Source: Platynereis dumerilii
Taxonomy: Eukaryota > Annelida > Polychaeta > Phyllodocida > Nereididae
DNA length: 64,000 nucleotides
Reading direction: 5' to 3'
NCBI GenBank assembly: GCA_026936325.1
Contig: JAPTHN010000102.1
Span: forward strand, 858,001 to 922,000
Below, piece after piece: positions 37,040 through 50,144 of the stretch. Below the pieces are notes generated by a model. The model worked only from the letters and a program-made list of their open reading frames with translations, was not told the origin of the DNA and searched no databases. Position 1 is the first letter of the stretch, and every line of letters starts with the position of its first letter. The translations under genes were made by a program, and so were the position numbers.

Positions 37040-37800
37040 TAGGGCTGCAACGGTTTATTGCGGTACGAATAAACCGCGGTATTGAGCGTCACAATACACC
37101 GTACCGTCATGGTGACGAATAATTCGGTGCGCCGTAGTTCCGTTTCCCGCCGCTAGGGGCGCCATGATCGCGCAAGTCTAATCTGCTGACACAGTGCTCA
37201 AAGCACTCAGTGGAGCTACAATAGGCAATCAGGCAATCACAAAGCAATTGCCAATTGAAATACACCTGTTAGTCTGTACATACTACAATAGAATTGGTTA
37301 ATGGCAATTGATATTTCACCCTCTTTGACACCTGCCATGGCCAATCAAATCAGGTAAAGGTGTGAGAGTGGAAGTGCAATTTAAGTAGTTAGCAAAAGAC
37401 ATTCTTATAAATGGGGAATATTGAGTATGAAGTAGATTGTTATTAACATAGTTAGCCTACTTTAAATTACATTCAAGATGCAATTTCATTACTTTTTTTT
37501 TTCAGAATTACATATATTTATGAAATATAATATTGGTATATATAGGCCTTTACAAGTTTACTGTAGGCTATACCAACAAGGGACATTTTTCACATATTTT
37601 GTTTTAGTTGAAAGTGACCTTAAGTAGGCATAATTTAAAAATACCATGCCTTTCCTTGAGATTTCATGCAGCAATCTGAGGACAAGGCTGTTAGAAAAGT
37701 ATTGATTTGCCGGTTGAGAGCGAACCGTGAAATAACCGAACCGTGAGTCTCAAACCGAGCACCGTACCGAACCGTGAGGTTGTGAACCGTTGCAGCCCTA
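37040..37800. mobile_element. hAT-like non-autonomous element (761 bp) with 8-bp target duplication
   Basis: The two ends share a perfect 16-bp inverted repeat TAGGGCTGCAACGGTT. Both sides carry CATTTCCC (37032-37039 and 37801-37808), an exact 8-bp duplication. TAGGGCTGCAACG is a typical hAT terminus. Subterminal ggtacgg/ccgtacc and accgtgag motifs repeat near both ends, as expected for transposase binding sites. The AT-rich interior has no transposase. Confidence 0.88.
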
Positions 37801-37808
37801 CATTTCCC

Positions 37809-39090
37809 ATGGCTCAGAACAGCAGATCACGAGTTCTGAGAGAATCTGAGTCAAGGGAGTCAAAAATCCCCATGAGACACAGTCTGACAAACATAATACC
37901 TAAACCAACAGATGCAAAACCTCCAGACAAACTTCCAATTTGCTAAGAGGTCAACAACACAGAAACTTTTCATGGTGGATTTCCAGGATCTCTTTTGTAA
38001 ACTTAATGCCAAGAGACTTACTCTTTGGGCCTCCTTGGTACCCTTTGGGCCTCCCTGGGACTATCTAGGCCTCCCTGATCACCAGGGACATGTAGCAACG
38101 TCCAGGGCTGTCCAATTGCTTCCATTGGCTATGAGAACCACCCGGTAGCAATAGGACATATGAGGATCTATGGGACTTGAGAGGACTCAAGAGGAGGAAA
38201 CCCCAAAGGGCCAGTACTACCCAATAGCATGTCAGTTCAGCTCTAACACTCCCATTGTAGCAGAGGTCCAATCAATTTATGCCACAATTATATTACCACG
38301 GTCCAGGGAATAGTCCGCTGCTTATAGTCATCACACTTTCTGAGGGTGTTTCCGAATGAGACATGGCGAAAAATCATGCAAAATCCACTACAGCAAAATA
38401 ATATGAATACACCATAGGGAACCAGGCTTCAACTGCATGCATTAGAAAATACCAGGAATCCGTTATGTTTATTGTCCACATAGGCATATTCTTGAGCCTC
38501 CTAACCGGAGCAATTTTTCAGGCAATTTCGGACAGAAATTTTTTCAATTCAATTATTTTGGTGTAATTTTGGTAATATCATTTGGGCGCCCCCCCCCCAA
38601 AAAAAATTTCGACTTCCTACGACTATAATTGTCCATGCTCCAACCAGCATTTTAGCCTCAGTCTGGCTTATTCAGGGTCAACCTGCAGGTCACTTTACAC
38701 ATAGCTCTCCATTTTTGCAAGATGTAAATGTGGAAGCATCATGTATGCACCAAGGGCTCATGCATAGGAAACCCTTATGCTATGTGTAGCCTATATCTAT
38801 ACGATCCATTCACAAACTTTTTCACAATGCTACACTATGTTAATAATGCTGACATGATGTGTGTGCTTCCCTTGCTCAGGTATTTTTGAAACAGGTCTGC
38901 TCTATTCTGCAGGAGGGCACAAGAGCTCCAAGGATAAGGTGGGGAGTTGTAGCTTTGCTTTGTAGAGTGTAGACTGAGAAAAAGTCATGAATGGCCCTGA
39001 TACATGGGAGGATAATGTGCTGTGGCAGGAACTGATGAGACAAGAGAAGGAAGGTGAATGAGATAGAGCAGCTTTTCCATAAAGACAATA
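37809..39090. other. Non-coding region between a hAT element and a SINE
   Basis: It contains short local duplications ('tttgggcctccytgg' three times, about 38021-38075) and a C-run/A-run at about 38587-38608. Open frames here lack coding character. Nothing else seen. Confidence 0.4.
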
Positions 39091-39103
39091 TGCCAGTCTT
39101 GCA

Positions 39104-39335
39104 GGAGGGGAGATAGCGAAGGTTGGTAGTGCTCAGGGCTTCCAATTCCTGGATCTTGTGTTCGATTCTGGTTGATGCCTGGTCATCTGGACTCATGCAG
39201 GATGGCAGTTTGCATCATCCGTCGCCTCATCCGTCGCCTCATTGCTGAGCCCCGATATCCTCCTACTGTCATTATTAGCCTGCCAGAGTGCATAAATACA
39301 GGTCATAAAGCCCAAATTATCCTTCCAAGTTCCAA
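39104..39335 (+). repeat. tRNA-derived SINE family A copy
   Basis: The copy has a tRNA-like head (ggttggtagtgctcagggc, then tgttcgattctgg), a family body with an internal 'catccgtcgcct' duplication, and the tail tagcctgccagagtgcataa followed by tccttccaa. Flanks ccagtcttgcag and ccagtcttaccag resemble a decayed target duplication. Confidence 0.75.
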
Positions 39336-39408
39336 CCAGTCTTACCAGACAAGATACAATCTAAGACTTATCTTCAAGCAACATGCATTGTATACCAGAA
39401 GTACTTGA

Positions 39409-41225
39409 TATGTTTAGGGTACACTGCAGGTCAAGGACCAGGGTTGCAGGGGTCAGCAATATGGGGTGTGGGAGGGTCCAGGGGGGTAAGAACCCTATTC
39501 ATGCTGACCCTGAACCCTATTCATGCTATTTCATGGTCAGCATTGGCATTTAGTCATGTTGATACCAGTAAAGATGGCATTTAGTTGGCATTCAAATTAT
39601 TCACGCATAGCATTGACTTGAACAGAGTGAATTACATTTATACCTAACTATAACTTCTAAGACAAAAATTTTGGAACCGTTATTAGACCACTATAGCCTA
39701 CAAACATAGTACACTGTAATAAATCATTAACCAAATCATTATTTTAGCATCAGTTTGAGATATTCTTACAATTTCAATATTTTACATTAAGATTCTTCTC
39801 TTATTCCTTTATTATCTTGATGCAATGATGTTCCACTTTCCTGTCAGACCACAATAAGCCCTTTCACAAAATGCAAACATTGGCAAGTCCCTATCGAAAG
39901 CTGGATTTCAGCCACACACTTTCAAGTGCTAAGTTCTTGGCAGCATTTTTCTTGGCTGCTTTGATATATCTTTCTATAAGAATTGGACATCCGACAATGT
40001 AAGTAATTACCCTCATTATAATAAGCAGGGTACAAAGTATTGTACAAAGCGTGACCGGTCATAAAGACTTACTTTCACACGCCTCCAAATCTCCACTTGG
40101 AAGTGAATATCTATTTATACGCATTAGTCATACATGCTTCGTGAAATCATCCATATTTCGAAATTTCACGTTGTTCCATAGATTGAAATATTTCAGATAT
40201 TAGTAATAACGGATCAAATTTCTAGTAAATCACCTTAAATGAAATCTATACAATTTGGGTCAGTTAATCTCCATATATCAATACTCAATGATGCATTTTT
40301 TCCTCAGGTATCCAATAACTCAATATTTCGAAAGCTTACGACTGGTTTTCATATGATAAAATCCCTAGTATTAGTAGTAAGGTCTTTACAACATGGACCA
40401 GTATAGACAGTGTCAGACACGACACAGAATCTCTTTTTCTGGTTTAGCATGTAGGTAAACTATGGCCATGTTTACCTTATCCACAACTGGCTAGGTTGTA
40501 TGAACACTTCTGGTCAATACCAACAATGCCAGGCCAGCCAGCTATGGACTGGTTCACAGATTACCATAATGTCCACATCCAATATGACTGAACCATCTGA
40601 CCATAGAGTCAGATAGACAGGAGGCCAGGACAGAGACTGATGAGGCAATCAATTGATGCAGATGATGGGCATCTATCTCTGTGATGTCTATGATATCATT
40701 ACCAGTCCTCACACATTTAGACTAACCCAACCATCTGGATTGTAAGGTTGTGAAATCACTGAAAAGTTGTTATATATTGCATACTGAATTTGTAACCTGT
40801 TGACATCATTCGTCAATGTTTTATTATTGTATTGTATATTGTGAACTCAATAATTCACTTATTAAATATGGAGAAAAAGTATCATTTTATTGCTTCGATA
40901 TACAGTTTATTATACACCATCCATAGAGTCGTAGTAGTTTTTGCCATCTGTGTACAACAACACTGACCAGATTCAATAAGCGAGAATTTTTAGAACATCA
41001 GGATGTTTACCAAGTTGAGGATGTTAAACACAAACGATCCAATAAACAAGAAATATATGGCTTATTTAGTAATATTTACGATTAGGCAAACATACATTCT
41101 AAATTTATTTGCTCAAATTCCATAACTGAAAGAATGGACCGAATGTGTTAACACCTTAAATAACAGCGACAGAAATCATGGAACTACACGACTAACAGCC
41201 AGTAATTCGGGTTAGGCCACATTAC
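39409..41225. other. AT-rich non-coding region
   Basis: I recognise no genes, splice-supported exons or repeats in this 1.8-kb stretch. It is probably intron of MAP1 or intergenic. Confidence 0.4.
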
Positions 41226-41801
41226 ATGACACTTTTGTTTGTCCTTCTGGTTGTGGTGAATGTGGTCCCCCTCCCTCTCACAAACTGCATTGCCAGCAAT
41301 CAGATACCAGGAGTAATTTCGCCAGCAGGTCACCAGCCAATGTTGGTGCAATTTGATGACCCCACAGGCCCAACATTATTCACCCTAATCCAAATGAGCA
41401 ATACAACCTCTTTCTGAGTCTTTCTCCAATAGGCTTACACTTTACATGCTTAGTACAAAGCTTCGGCAAAATGTCAATAAGAACTTTTCCAAAGCATTCA
41501 GCGATAGGCAATTCTAGGAGTCAGCCGCCTAACTCGTTGACAAGTTTACCAATCTATTTGAAAATGACTTCAAGATTATGACTTCAAGATTACGACAGGA
41601 TTGTGGCTGAACTTTTCTATTAGAAAAGTCAACAAATTTAAGAAATTATAAATGAGCAAACATGTATGAAAACTTATGTTGTCAATTTCTTTTCCAGAGA
41701 ATGACAGAGCGAGTCTCGAGTCACAGAAGATTCGGAAAAGAACACCCAACCAGATCGCTGATGCCTATTGCCTAAACGCTGACTGCAAATTTGGAATTCC
41801 G
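41226..41801 (+). CDS. Candidate small secreted-peptide precursor, two exons (incomplete)
   Basis: The firmer part is the exon 41698-41801, bounded by acceptor ttcttttccag and donor gtaagt. It is open for 34 codons with CpG-richer, coding-like composition. An upstream frame starting at ATG 41226 encodes a leader-like peptide (MTLLFVLLVVVNVVPLPLTN). Ending it at 41328 (gcag|gtcacc, a weak donor) joins in phase to the exon. The 69-residue product would have a signal sequence, a tribasic RKR at 47-49, then a 20-residue segment with CLNADC (two Cys spaced CX4C) up to the donor. That layout is typical of neuropeptide or hormone precursors, but I recognise no family. The remaining exon(s) and stop were not found. 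Chance is a real alternative, especially for the first exon. Confidence 0.35.
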
Positions 41802-42179
41802 GTAAGTCGAGTGTAAGGACGTTTAGCAAATATGACAACTATGGCAGGACAATGTGAGCAGGATAAGATTTATTGCAGGGCATAACTTGCTTCTTATCAT
41901 GCAAGACACACAGCTATGGCACAGCACAGGCACAGCTAAGTCAAGACAGTCAAGGCAACAGGCTGCAGCAGAACCTGCTGATGCTGGACCCCCATCCCCC
42001 AGCATCATCTATTGGCATGCCTTCTGCCTCAGCAGCCAGGCATCTTTGATGGAATTCCCCGGAGGTCACCATCACAGGCCACCGTCAGATGAGGCAGGGG
42101 CAGCAGCAGCAATATTAGAACTAATAGAAGCAATAGCAGCATCTCTTGAAGTATCTGTCTTTGCAGTGTCTTTGCAGTG
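41802..42179. other. GC-richer non-coding stretch leading into tandem repeats
   Basis: It contains CAG/GCA-rich simple-sequence character (about 42095-42145). Overlapping open frames on both strands here reflect composition, not genes, as far as I can tell. Confidence 0.4.
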
Positions 42180-42830
42180 TCGTAGCGAAACTGCTCGGAT
42201 TGGCCTGTGGCAATGTGGCAAAACCGCTCGGATTGGCTGGTGGCAATGTGGCAAAACCGCTCTGATTGGAATTTTGAACAGCAAGCCCTTGGGTCATCAA
42301 CATGTGTGCCCAAAACTGCACCATTGGCCCCCATTCCTATATCATGTATATTGACCAACTTCCAACAGGCCAATTGCTCAATGTGGTCTCTTAGGACACC
42401 TAACACTCCTAACAGCCTCAACAAGTCTAGCATTTCAGCCCCTTTCATCAGTGGGCCAGTGGCAGCAGCATTCGGATTGGAGCAAGGCCCGGCAAGACCA
42501 TCAACATGTGTGCCTGAGACAGCACCATCCCTTATTGCCTAATATCAAACAGGCCAATTGCCAGCCATTGCTCAATGTGGTTTCTTAGGACAACAACCTC
42601 AACAAGTCTCTGGCACTTCAGCGTCCTCCACCATTGGCAAAAACATTCGCATTGAGCACCAAGACCAAGCAACTTGAAGCAAAGCCCATGGGTCATCAGC
42701 ATGTGTGCCCAAAACAGCACCCTTCCTTATTGACCAACTTCCAACAGACCAATTCACTGCAATTGCTGGCAGCCTGGCACATTGCTCAGTGCAGTCTCTG
42801 AGGACACCAATCCCACAGCCTCAACAAATG
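42180..42830. repeat. Degenerate ~200-bp tandem repeat with embedded 33-bp repeat
   Basis: The phrase 'tcatcaacatgtgtgcc' recurs near 42294, 42498 and 42692. Each copy is followed by 'gaccaacttccaacaggcca'-like and 'ctcaatgtggt(c/t)tcttagg' phrases, giving about three units of 195-205 bp. At the start, a 33-bp unit (tggcaatgtggcaaaaccgc, then tcggattgg) repeats about 2.5 times (42181-42270). Confidence 0.7.
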
Positions 42831-42839
42831 CACCAATGA

Positions 42840-45800
42840 CTGGACTAGTGCTTATCCAAACCATCAATCATCCACACACTAATCCTCCTTTCATCTGTCC
42901 TTTATACAAAATCCAATCAATCCAATACATGTCATTTGACTGAAGGGAATGATCAAGCATGTGATTAATTGGTGTTATTATGTCAATCACTATCATTGAT
43001 AACATGTATGGGACATTGTATGGCTAGCCCTTGAACAAATGAGTGTGTGTTGTATGGGTTTAATTGGTACACTACTTTGGGTTATCAATATTTTTTTAGC
43101 ATCAATAAGCTCAATACATGTCTGAGCCTATTTGCAAAGTTTGTATTAATTTGGGTCTATGTATCGATGTATGAATCATACTTTGAGTACATTTTCAGAC
43201 CGACACACAAAAATCCCCAGCGGGTAGGCTGCATTGCAGGGTATTGTTGTAAATAAAACCAGGATGCAATCAATGGGCCTCCTATGGGCCATCTGCTGCT
43301 CCTCTGACCTGCCCAGGCACCTGAAAAAGGAAGGTCTAAAAAAAGTCTCACCTCAGGGTCATTTTTGCCCATTTCAGTAAAATTAAAAAGTATCCGATGT
43401 ACAAAACAACTTTTGACCAAAGCAAAGAAAAATCTTAAAAATATCAACAACAAAACGCAATGTAAAATGTGTTGATAGTATGATTTGCTCTGCCGCAGCT
43501 GCTTTGGTCAGTTTTCAATTCAAAGCGACTAAATTGAATTTTTTCCTCAACTTTGCAAAACATCAACTGCAACTTTCAAAACAATATCTGAAGCATCATA
43601 CAATGTATATAGTACAGAGCACGTAGCAAACAGAATCCATGTACATGTATATTGTATAGCGTGTTGGAGTATGGCTAGAATGGTTGGACTGCCAAGCATG
43701 CAGCATTGCCAGCAATAACCCATCTGCAGCGGCTAAGCACTATAGTCTTGGAGGCTGAGTCAGAGGTTGGGGAATATGTACCTATATGAATACATTTATA
43801 GATCTACAATATTGTCATGTATGCCTCGGCATGAATAGACCAATGAACCGCGTCAACTTGTCTCCATATTCAAATCACCAGGGGCAGTAATATCTCTACT
43901 TGAAGCGATGGAGCCATTGAGATGGGTCGCTGGCTTAAAATAGAGCCCTGTGTACAAATTCCAAGCCAGAAAATTCAATGGCACACTTCCAGTAGACACT
44001 GGGAATAAATGGTCCTAGATAATACAAGCATTGGCCAAGGCCCAGTGAACAAATTTACAGGATGTAACAAGCCAAAGACACACAGCAATTACTGGCTGAA
44101 TTTAGTCACATTGTCAATTGTTACAGTACTTAAAATACTAAGTCTACAGACAGATACAAATTGGTCATCCATTATCTACCTCATTGCCTGGCCCTATTAT
44201 ATGTGACCTTAGCTAGGTGAACCTAACATGAAGTGCTTACCTACACGCCAGGTGTGAGGCATCCATCCTTGTCAATATAATTATCCATTACTCAGTCACC
44301 TTATCCAAGCATCACCCCACAAAGGCAAAACCACAAAATATGAAAATTCATTATAAAATGGCAACAATAAGGCGTGATAATACATTGTGTCAGCCTCAAG
44401 TCCTATTGTGTTGCACAGCTTTTGCCAATCTCCTAACAAGCCCTTTTGAAGGGTTCATTGGAGGCTCAGTCTGCCTCAGTCTGCCTTTAGGTGGCTCAGG
44501 AGCCATCAGGTCCATCCAGTCACATAACAGCAGAGCCTTCAACCACATTCAACACTGCTCAAGGACCATGTGGCTTTGATGATGCTGTTAGCATTCATTT
44601 AATCACATTTCCAAGAGAACCCTCGCTTTGAATTTGCATGGACCTAGAATAACTGAGTGAATATGCATGGCATGAATCCTTCTATGAGAAAAAGGCGCTT
44701 GCAAATATCTCAATTCCGCACGGTGTGTCACATGTCGGTTTTGCAAACCTGATTTCCTCCCTTTGACAAAAATACACCAGAGAGAAAATACGCTTGACAT
44801 TGCGATTGAAGTGTAGGTGAAAAAGCACACCAAACAACAGACATATTGTTGAGGGGAAAAAAAAGCATCAAAAAGTGAAACCTATATATAGCATTTCACC
44901 AGTCAGTGAACTTCCAAGTCAAGAGTAAGTTGACTCACTACAACTGTTGTCTGTTGATGATAGTCACTAAATGGAAAATTGATGATTAAAATGGCTGGAG
45001 GTAGAGCCAGGGGGGTTATGCTGCAGGTATAATATAAGTAACAACAAAGATCTTAAGCACTATCAACTTAAGTGTCAAGGTCAACATCCACCTACATGTT
45101 GTTCCAAGGTATATCCATGATTCAGAGGGCTGCAAGGCACTTCAAGGAAAAAGAACCACAAGTGATGGTGTATTGCAGTCCCCAGCACTTGATGGATAGA
45201 AAAATAAAGTGACAGAGGCATGAATAACCCACAAGATGTGTCATGGACCTAAGCCCTTTGCTGCAATAATGATTCATGACTACACAAGTCTTAGTATAAC
45301 TTCACAGCTAAACCTCTACAGGACCCTTCCAGCCACATTAGAGCTTGTTCATATGCAGCCAGCCCAAGTAACAACATTAGCATGCACCCAACTATGTTTG
45401 CATGTTTTATTGCCAGGGCAAAAAGAGAAACACTAGTTTTGACAAAAAAGCTAGTTTTCAGCACAAAACCATATCCCATGTCACATTTACACTTAAAAAC
45501 ACCTAAAAACAGAAACCGCAACATAAATCAACAATGTTTTTAGATATGGTTCCAGTTAGAAGTTAAACGGTCCACTTAAAGAAGTCCTTTCATCTTAGCA
45601 TGCATCTCACAAAGGTGACAAGAACAATTTGCAGCTACATGTGACATGAACCTTCCAAATCAGCGAAATCACAAAGTGCAAATTTCAATTTGCAAGCAAT
45701 GAGCTCTTTTTAAGCCGGTTGGAAAGCTGCTTAGACATTCGTAATCAGATTTACAGGTCTCTCCGCAAATCGAAGTCAGAGTTGTCTTCCGAGACCTGTT

Positions 45801-46637
45801 CAAAGCTTGTCATCAGGCAATTGAGACTCAACAGAGACTAAACAGAGACTAAAATGGACAAAATGTCGATTGGCGATAACTCGATAGTCGGATGCTTTTG
45901 GCAGTATGGATGCTGGGCCATTGATTCCAGAGATGGTATACCGGGATGGCGGCTTGTGTCACTTTGATGTTTGGGTCTCGATCATCCATACAGATCTCAA
46001 AGAACAGAAGTGCTGACACAGAGCATGGATTCGTGCTGCCTGGACTGGTAGAACTGACACTGAGTGCTAATTCTGTAGTTGACGTTTGATTCTTTCTTGA
46101 TGCTTTAAAGCTATCTGGCACTATGGTTGCTGATTCTGCGACAGATTCTGTGGTCCTCCGGCATAACCTTTACGTGTTGTGATGTCGCGTGCTGCTTGCG
46201 GAGCCTTGCTGTGGCGCAGGACAAACTTAGCTCTTAGCTCCAAACCAACTTGCGAGTCATGGTGTCAGTCTCCTAATCAGCTCTATGACAGCAGCATTCA
46301 CAGCTCTTCGGCTGCTTCCATTCACGGTCTTTCATTAATCGTGATCCCTGTCTGATTGCAGGCTTAATTTCCACACTCTGAGCTTCCTGGTAAATCCTGT
46401 TAAAAGCCCAGGTGGTCAGGTCAACAGCAATCAGCTGCAGAAGCAACCAGAAGCAGCAGGCAGGACATCTGTTATTGCTCTGTTATACAAACACCTGCTC
46501 ATTCTGTCTCTGTATAATCCCATGCAATTACTCCAAATTACTCCAAATTAGGTGCATCAATGTGTGCCTTTGATGACTGCTCTTGACAAGTCACAAATCA
46601 TGGCTGATACAAACAACTGACATATGATACATTCAAT
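42840..46637. other. Non-coding region
   Basis: AT-rich DNA with no splice-supported exon found. A GC-richer patch at 45850-46240 has a 90-codon minus-strand open frame without recognisable motifs. It could be regulatory or a 5' exon of MAP1, but nothing in it matches the MAP1 N-terminus. Confidence 0.35.
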
Positions 46638-46645
46638 ATCATGAT

Positions 46646-47877
46646 TAGGGTGGCCCAAAAAACAAAATGTTTGATTTTCTATTCGCACACCCCCTCATTT
46701 TAGGAGAAATTGTGAAAAAAGCACCCTGTAAAAATTTCAAGAAAATCGGTCAAGTCTTAGTGGTCTCTCAAGGCCCCTCCATTCTTAGCAAAAAGGAAAC
46801 TTTTAACCATTTTCGCCAATACGCGGTTCCTCATAACTTAGTCAATTTGTACAGTACTGCATTTTCAATGCCATGGTTGGATATGGCTCAAAAAGAGCTT
46901 CAATTTGCATACCAACATTATTGGTCTAAGATAATATCTCAACTCCCATGGTCTCTTCAGTTTACACTTTTCGAGAATGAAATTGTTGCTGAACGACCGA
47001 TCCTGATAAAAGCCAGGCTTTTATTTTTTTTTGCTGTAAATTGCTGTGATTCTTATTTTCCCAGTTCCAGAATGACCAAATATTAAAAAAAATAAGATTT
47101 TTGACCATGGGAATGCCCGGTTTATGAGTGATGAAATTTTATGTTGAAGTTTGTCGCAAACTCATAAAATAGCAGGGGGGAATTGTAGTATTTCGAATTC
47201 ATATCTTCATCCAAATTTATTACAGGGCACCATGATGAGTACCACTTGAAAGACAATATTCTTATGTTTCACATGATATAAATTATGTTGTCCTATATTT
47301 AACTCTTATGAAGTTAAACTATGAAATGCAACAGCCCCTCTCCGATGTTTTCAGCACTTTTGACAAAATCTAACATTAAAACTTTACAGCTCATAAAGTG
47401 GGTTTCTCCATGGTAAAAAAAAAAGTTTTATGTTTTATCGGGTCATCCTGCCTTTTGGGAACAAGAACATGTTAATTGACAGTGAAATTTAATGGAAATC
47501 TTTTCTTGAACAGGTTTAGTCATTCAGTAAACACTTTCGCACATTAGCACTGTCAGCTGAAGAGTCCATGGGAGTCAAGATATCATCCTAGACCATTAAT
47601 GTTGGTATGCAAATTGAAGCTAATTTTGATACCTTGATGGCAATTAAAATGTTGTTCATTAAAAATTCACAAAGTTGTGGCTAACCGCGTATTGGCGAAA
47701 ATGGTTGAAATGTTTCTTTTTCGTGAGAATTGAGGGGCCTTGAGAGACCACTTAGACTTGACTGATTTTCATGAAATTTTAACAAGGTGCTTTTTTCATC
47801 ATTTCTCCTAAAATGAGGGGGTGTGCGATGTGAATTTCAGAAAAAAAAATTTTCCTGTACATTTTTAGGCCACCCTA
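46646..47877. mobile_element. hAT-type fold-back element, copy 2 (1232 bp)
   Basis: It has the same termini and internal order as the element at 16469-17704 and differs by roughly 3% in the stretches compared. It is flanked by an exact 8-bp duplication ATCATGAT (46638-46645 and 47878-47885), again fitting nTnnnnAn. The long inverted arms and small core imply a non-autonomous family mobilised by a hAT transposase encoded elsewhere. A 139-codon frame in the left arm (46667-47086) is interrupted in copy 1 and has no transposase motif. Confidence 0.9.
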
Positions 47878-47885
47878 ATCATGAT

Positions 47886-50140
47886 CAGATGGTAATTACC
47901 ATCATACCATTTAGTATCAGTTACAAGTGTGACAGTATGACAGATAATCTAGTTCTAAGATGTATGTCTTTGTATAACAGATCTTATTCCATTCAAACTA
48001 AGGTGCAATAACAAATCCATAGAATTGCATTAATTATCATATCACTATCTAAATTGATACTGATAAATATTACATCAAACATAGCACATACAGTTTATAT
48101 ATATCATAGATATCAGGAATTAACAAATCCACCTCGAAAAATCGCTCATAAAAGCCTACGATTACATTTAACATACACAGCTTACAACAACTGACCAAAT
48201 TAAATACATTGTGGCTCCTCTTCTTCCATGTTGTCACTTGTCACTGTACATGGAGCACAAGGATATGGTTAACCAAATCTAATCAGCTAATTACAACCAT
48301 AATCACCAGAATAGAACAATTTCATTCTTTTCATTTGATTGCCAATTAAACCAACAGCAGTGCCAGGGAACAATTAGGCCAAAAAGGATGCTAAAAATAT
48401 TTTATCAATTGGCATATTAAATAAAAGAGATGAGTGAAACAGGATGTGATAAATTTTCTTTTATTTTTTAGCTTCATTTTCATGCTGTTCCAGTGTTCCT
48501 GCACTTATAATAAATACACCAATACAAAAAAGAATGAGTTTATTCATACAAAGCATGTTTAGCTCTAATGCAGCACGTTTCCTGACACTCGACAATCTTC
48601 TGTAAACAGAATGATCCCTCCAATTCCTGTCTACTTCACAGAACGCTATACTCTTCATATTCTCCTAATGTTTATTCGCAATACTCAGACATGACCCAGC
48701 TAGCATTGGCCGCTATCGAGAGCTAATTACATATGAAACGACATATTTTGACAGCAAATCGCTTTTTTGGCACGGGTCTATCATAAGCTTGCTAGACACG
48801 AGTATTGACAATAAGTTGATGTCTTCATAATGTGAAGTGCATTTCACAGAAATTCACAGACATTGCCAGGTTGCCGGAAGAGAATATTGATAATAGAACA
48901 TGCATAAATGATGACAAAGGTATGCATGTACATGTACTTCAAACTTCTCTAACCAGATCAATAGGGTGGTCTCCTAATTTTCCTTATCCAAAGAGGGCAC
49001 TAACGCCACATATTCACCCCTGATTAAAACATTTAGAAAACAATGCACGCACACATAAAGCATGTAAAGCCTACGACATATCGAAATAACAATTTCAATA
49101 CAAAGCAACACAGCCAACACTACATTCATATCATAGCCATAAAATGTCCCTCAAGTATCATCACTTCTAAAGATAGACCCGGGGAAATCCCGTCTATGCC
49201 TCAGCATACACCTTCTATATTCACTTATACAAATCAATACTAGATACAAAGCAGGCGATATGGCGGCTTAAAAATGTTAGCCATACGCGCGTTTCCCAAA
49301 GAAAAACCAATTTCGCAAATAACAAAAAAGCCAAAATCTAGAGTTATAGACTCAGAAGGGCAAAAATCTAGACGCGCCTGCCATAACGATTTTCTTTCAT
49401 TCAGAGATCCAACTTTGTGTTTTATGAAAGCAATTTGTCAGGCAGGAGCCACTCTCATTAGCCTGGAGTGAAGCAAGGTTAAAAAAAGTTAATAGGATAG
49501 TAACATATTGGTGGAAGTTTGCAATTAGCAGACTCCAAGCTTATATATATGATATAGAACATCGCATATGTCAGTATAACGTGTGTGAACTATATGTTGA
49601 TAAATATGTACCAGAAGTTATTGCGGGGACTATTATTTTCCTATGTAGTATGTACGGTACATAACATAGTTATTCCAATGTTATGACTATAGACAAACAA
49701 CTAACTGAGGCAAGGCGACGAAATACTAACAATTTTATGACTTGGTCGTTAATCTCTTTAACGATTTGTGTTTTGCCACTTTTTAGCTGCAAAAAAAAGT
49801 AGCAAGAACAGCATATGAACAAGACCTACACAATATCCAACACTTGCACGACATTTGGTAATATATTCAAGCAATATTATCTCTAGAATACATCAATTTT
49901 GAGTGCATTTAGCTCAGCAGACAGACAGCTGCATGCTCAGCAGGCAACCCTGACCCAGACTCCAGTGAATGGCTACAAATGAGATCAGGGCCAATACAAA
50001 GCAGTGCATATGTACAGCAAGATCCACTGACAGACTGTCTGACAGACTGTCATTCTCCTAATTAGCTCTATTCATGCAATCCAAAACAGTCACTGTACTA
50101 TTTGTGGTACTATTTACTGCACAAAGTTACCACACACAAC
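47886..50140. other. Non-coding region
   Basis: AT-rich DNA without recognised genes or element ends. A short leader-like minus-strand frame at 48461-48658 has no splice or homology support. Confidence 0.4.
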
Positions 50141-50144
50141 TTAA

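Noticed and set aside
41854-42448. Overlapping long open frames on both strands (166 and 139 codons)
   Set aside because: They coincide with GC-richer CAG-type sequence and tandem repeats; no splice signals, leader or family motif.
46667-47086. 139-codon open frame in hAT copy 2
   Set aside because: It lies in the left inverted arm, is interrupted in the near-identical copy 1, and shows no transposase motif.
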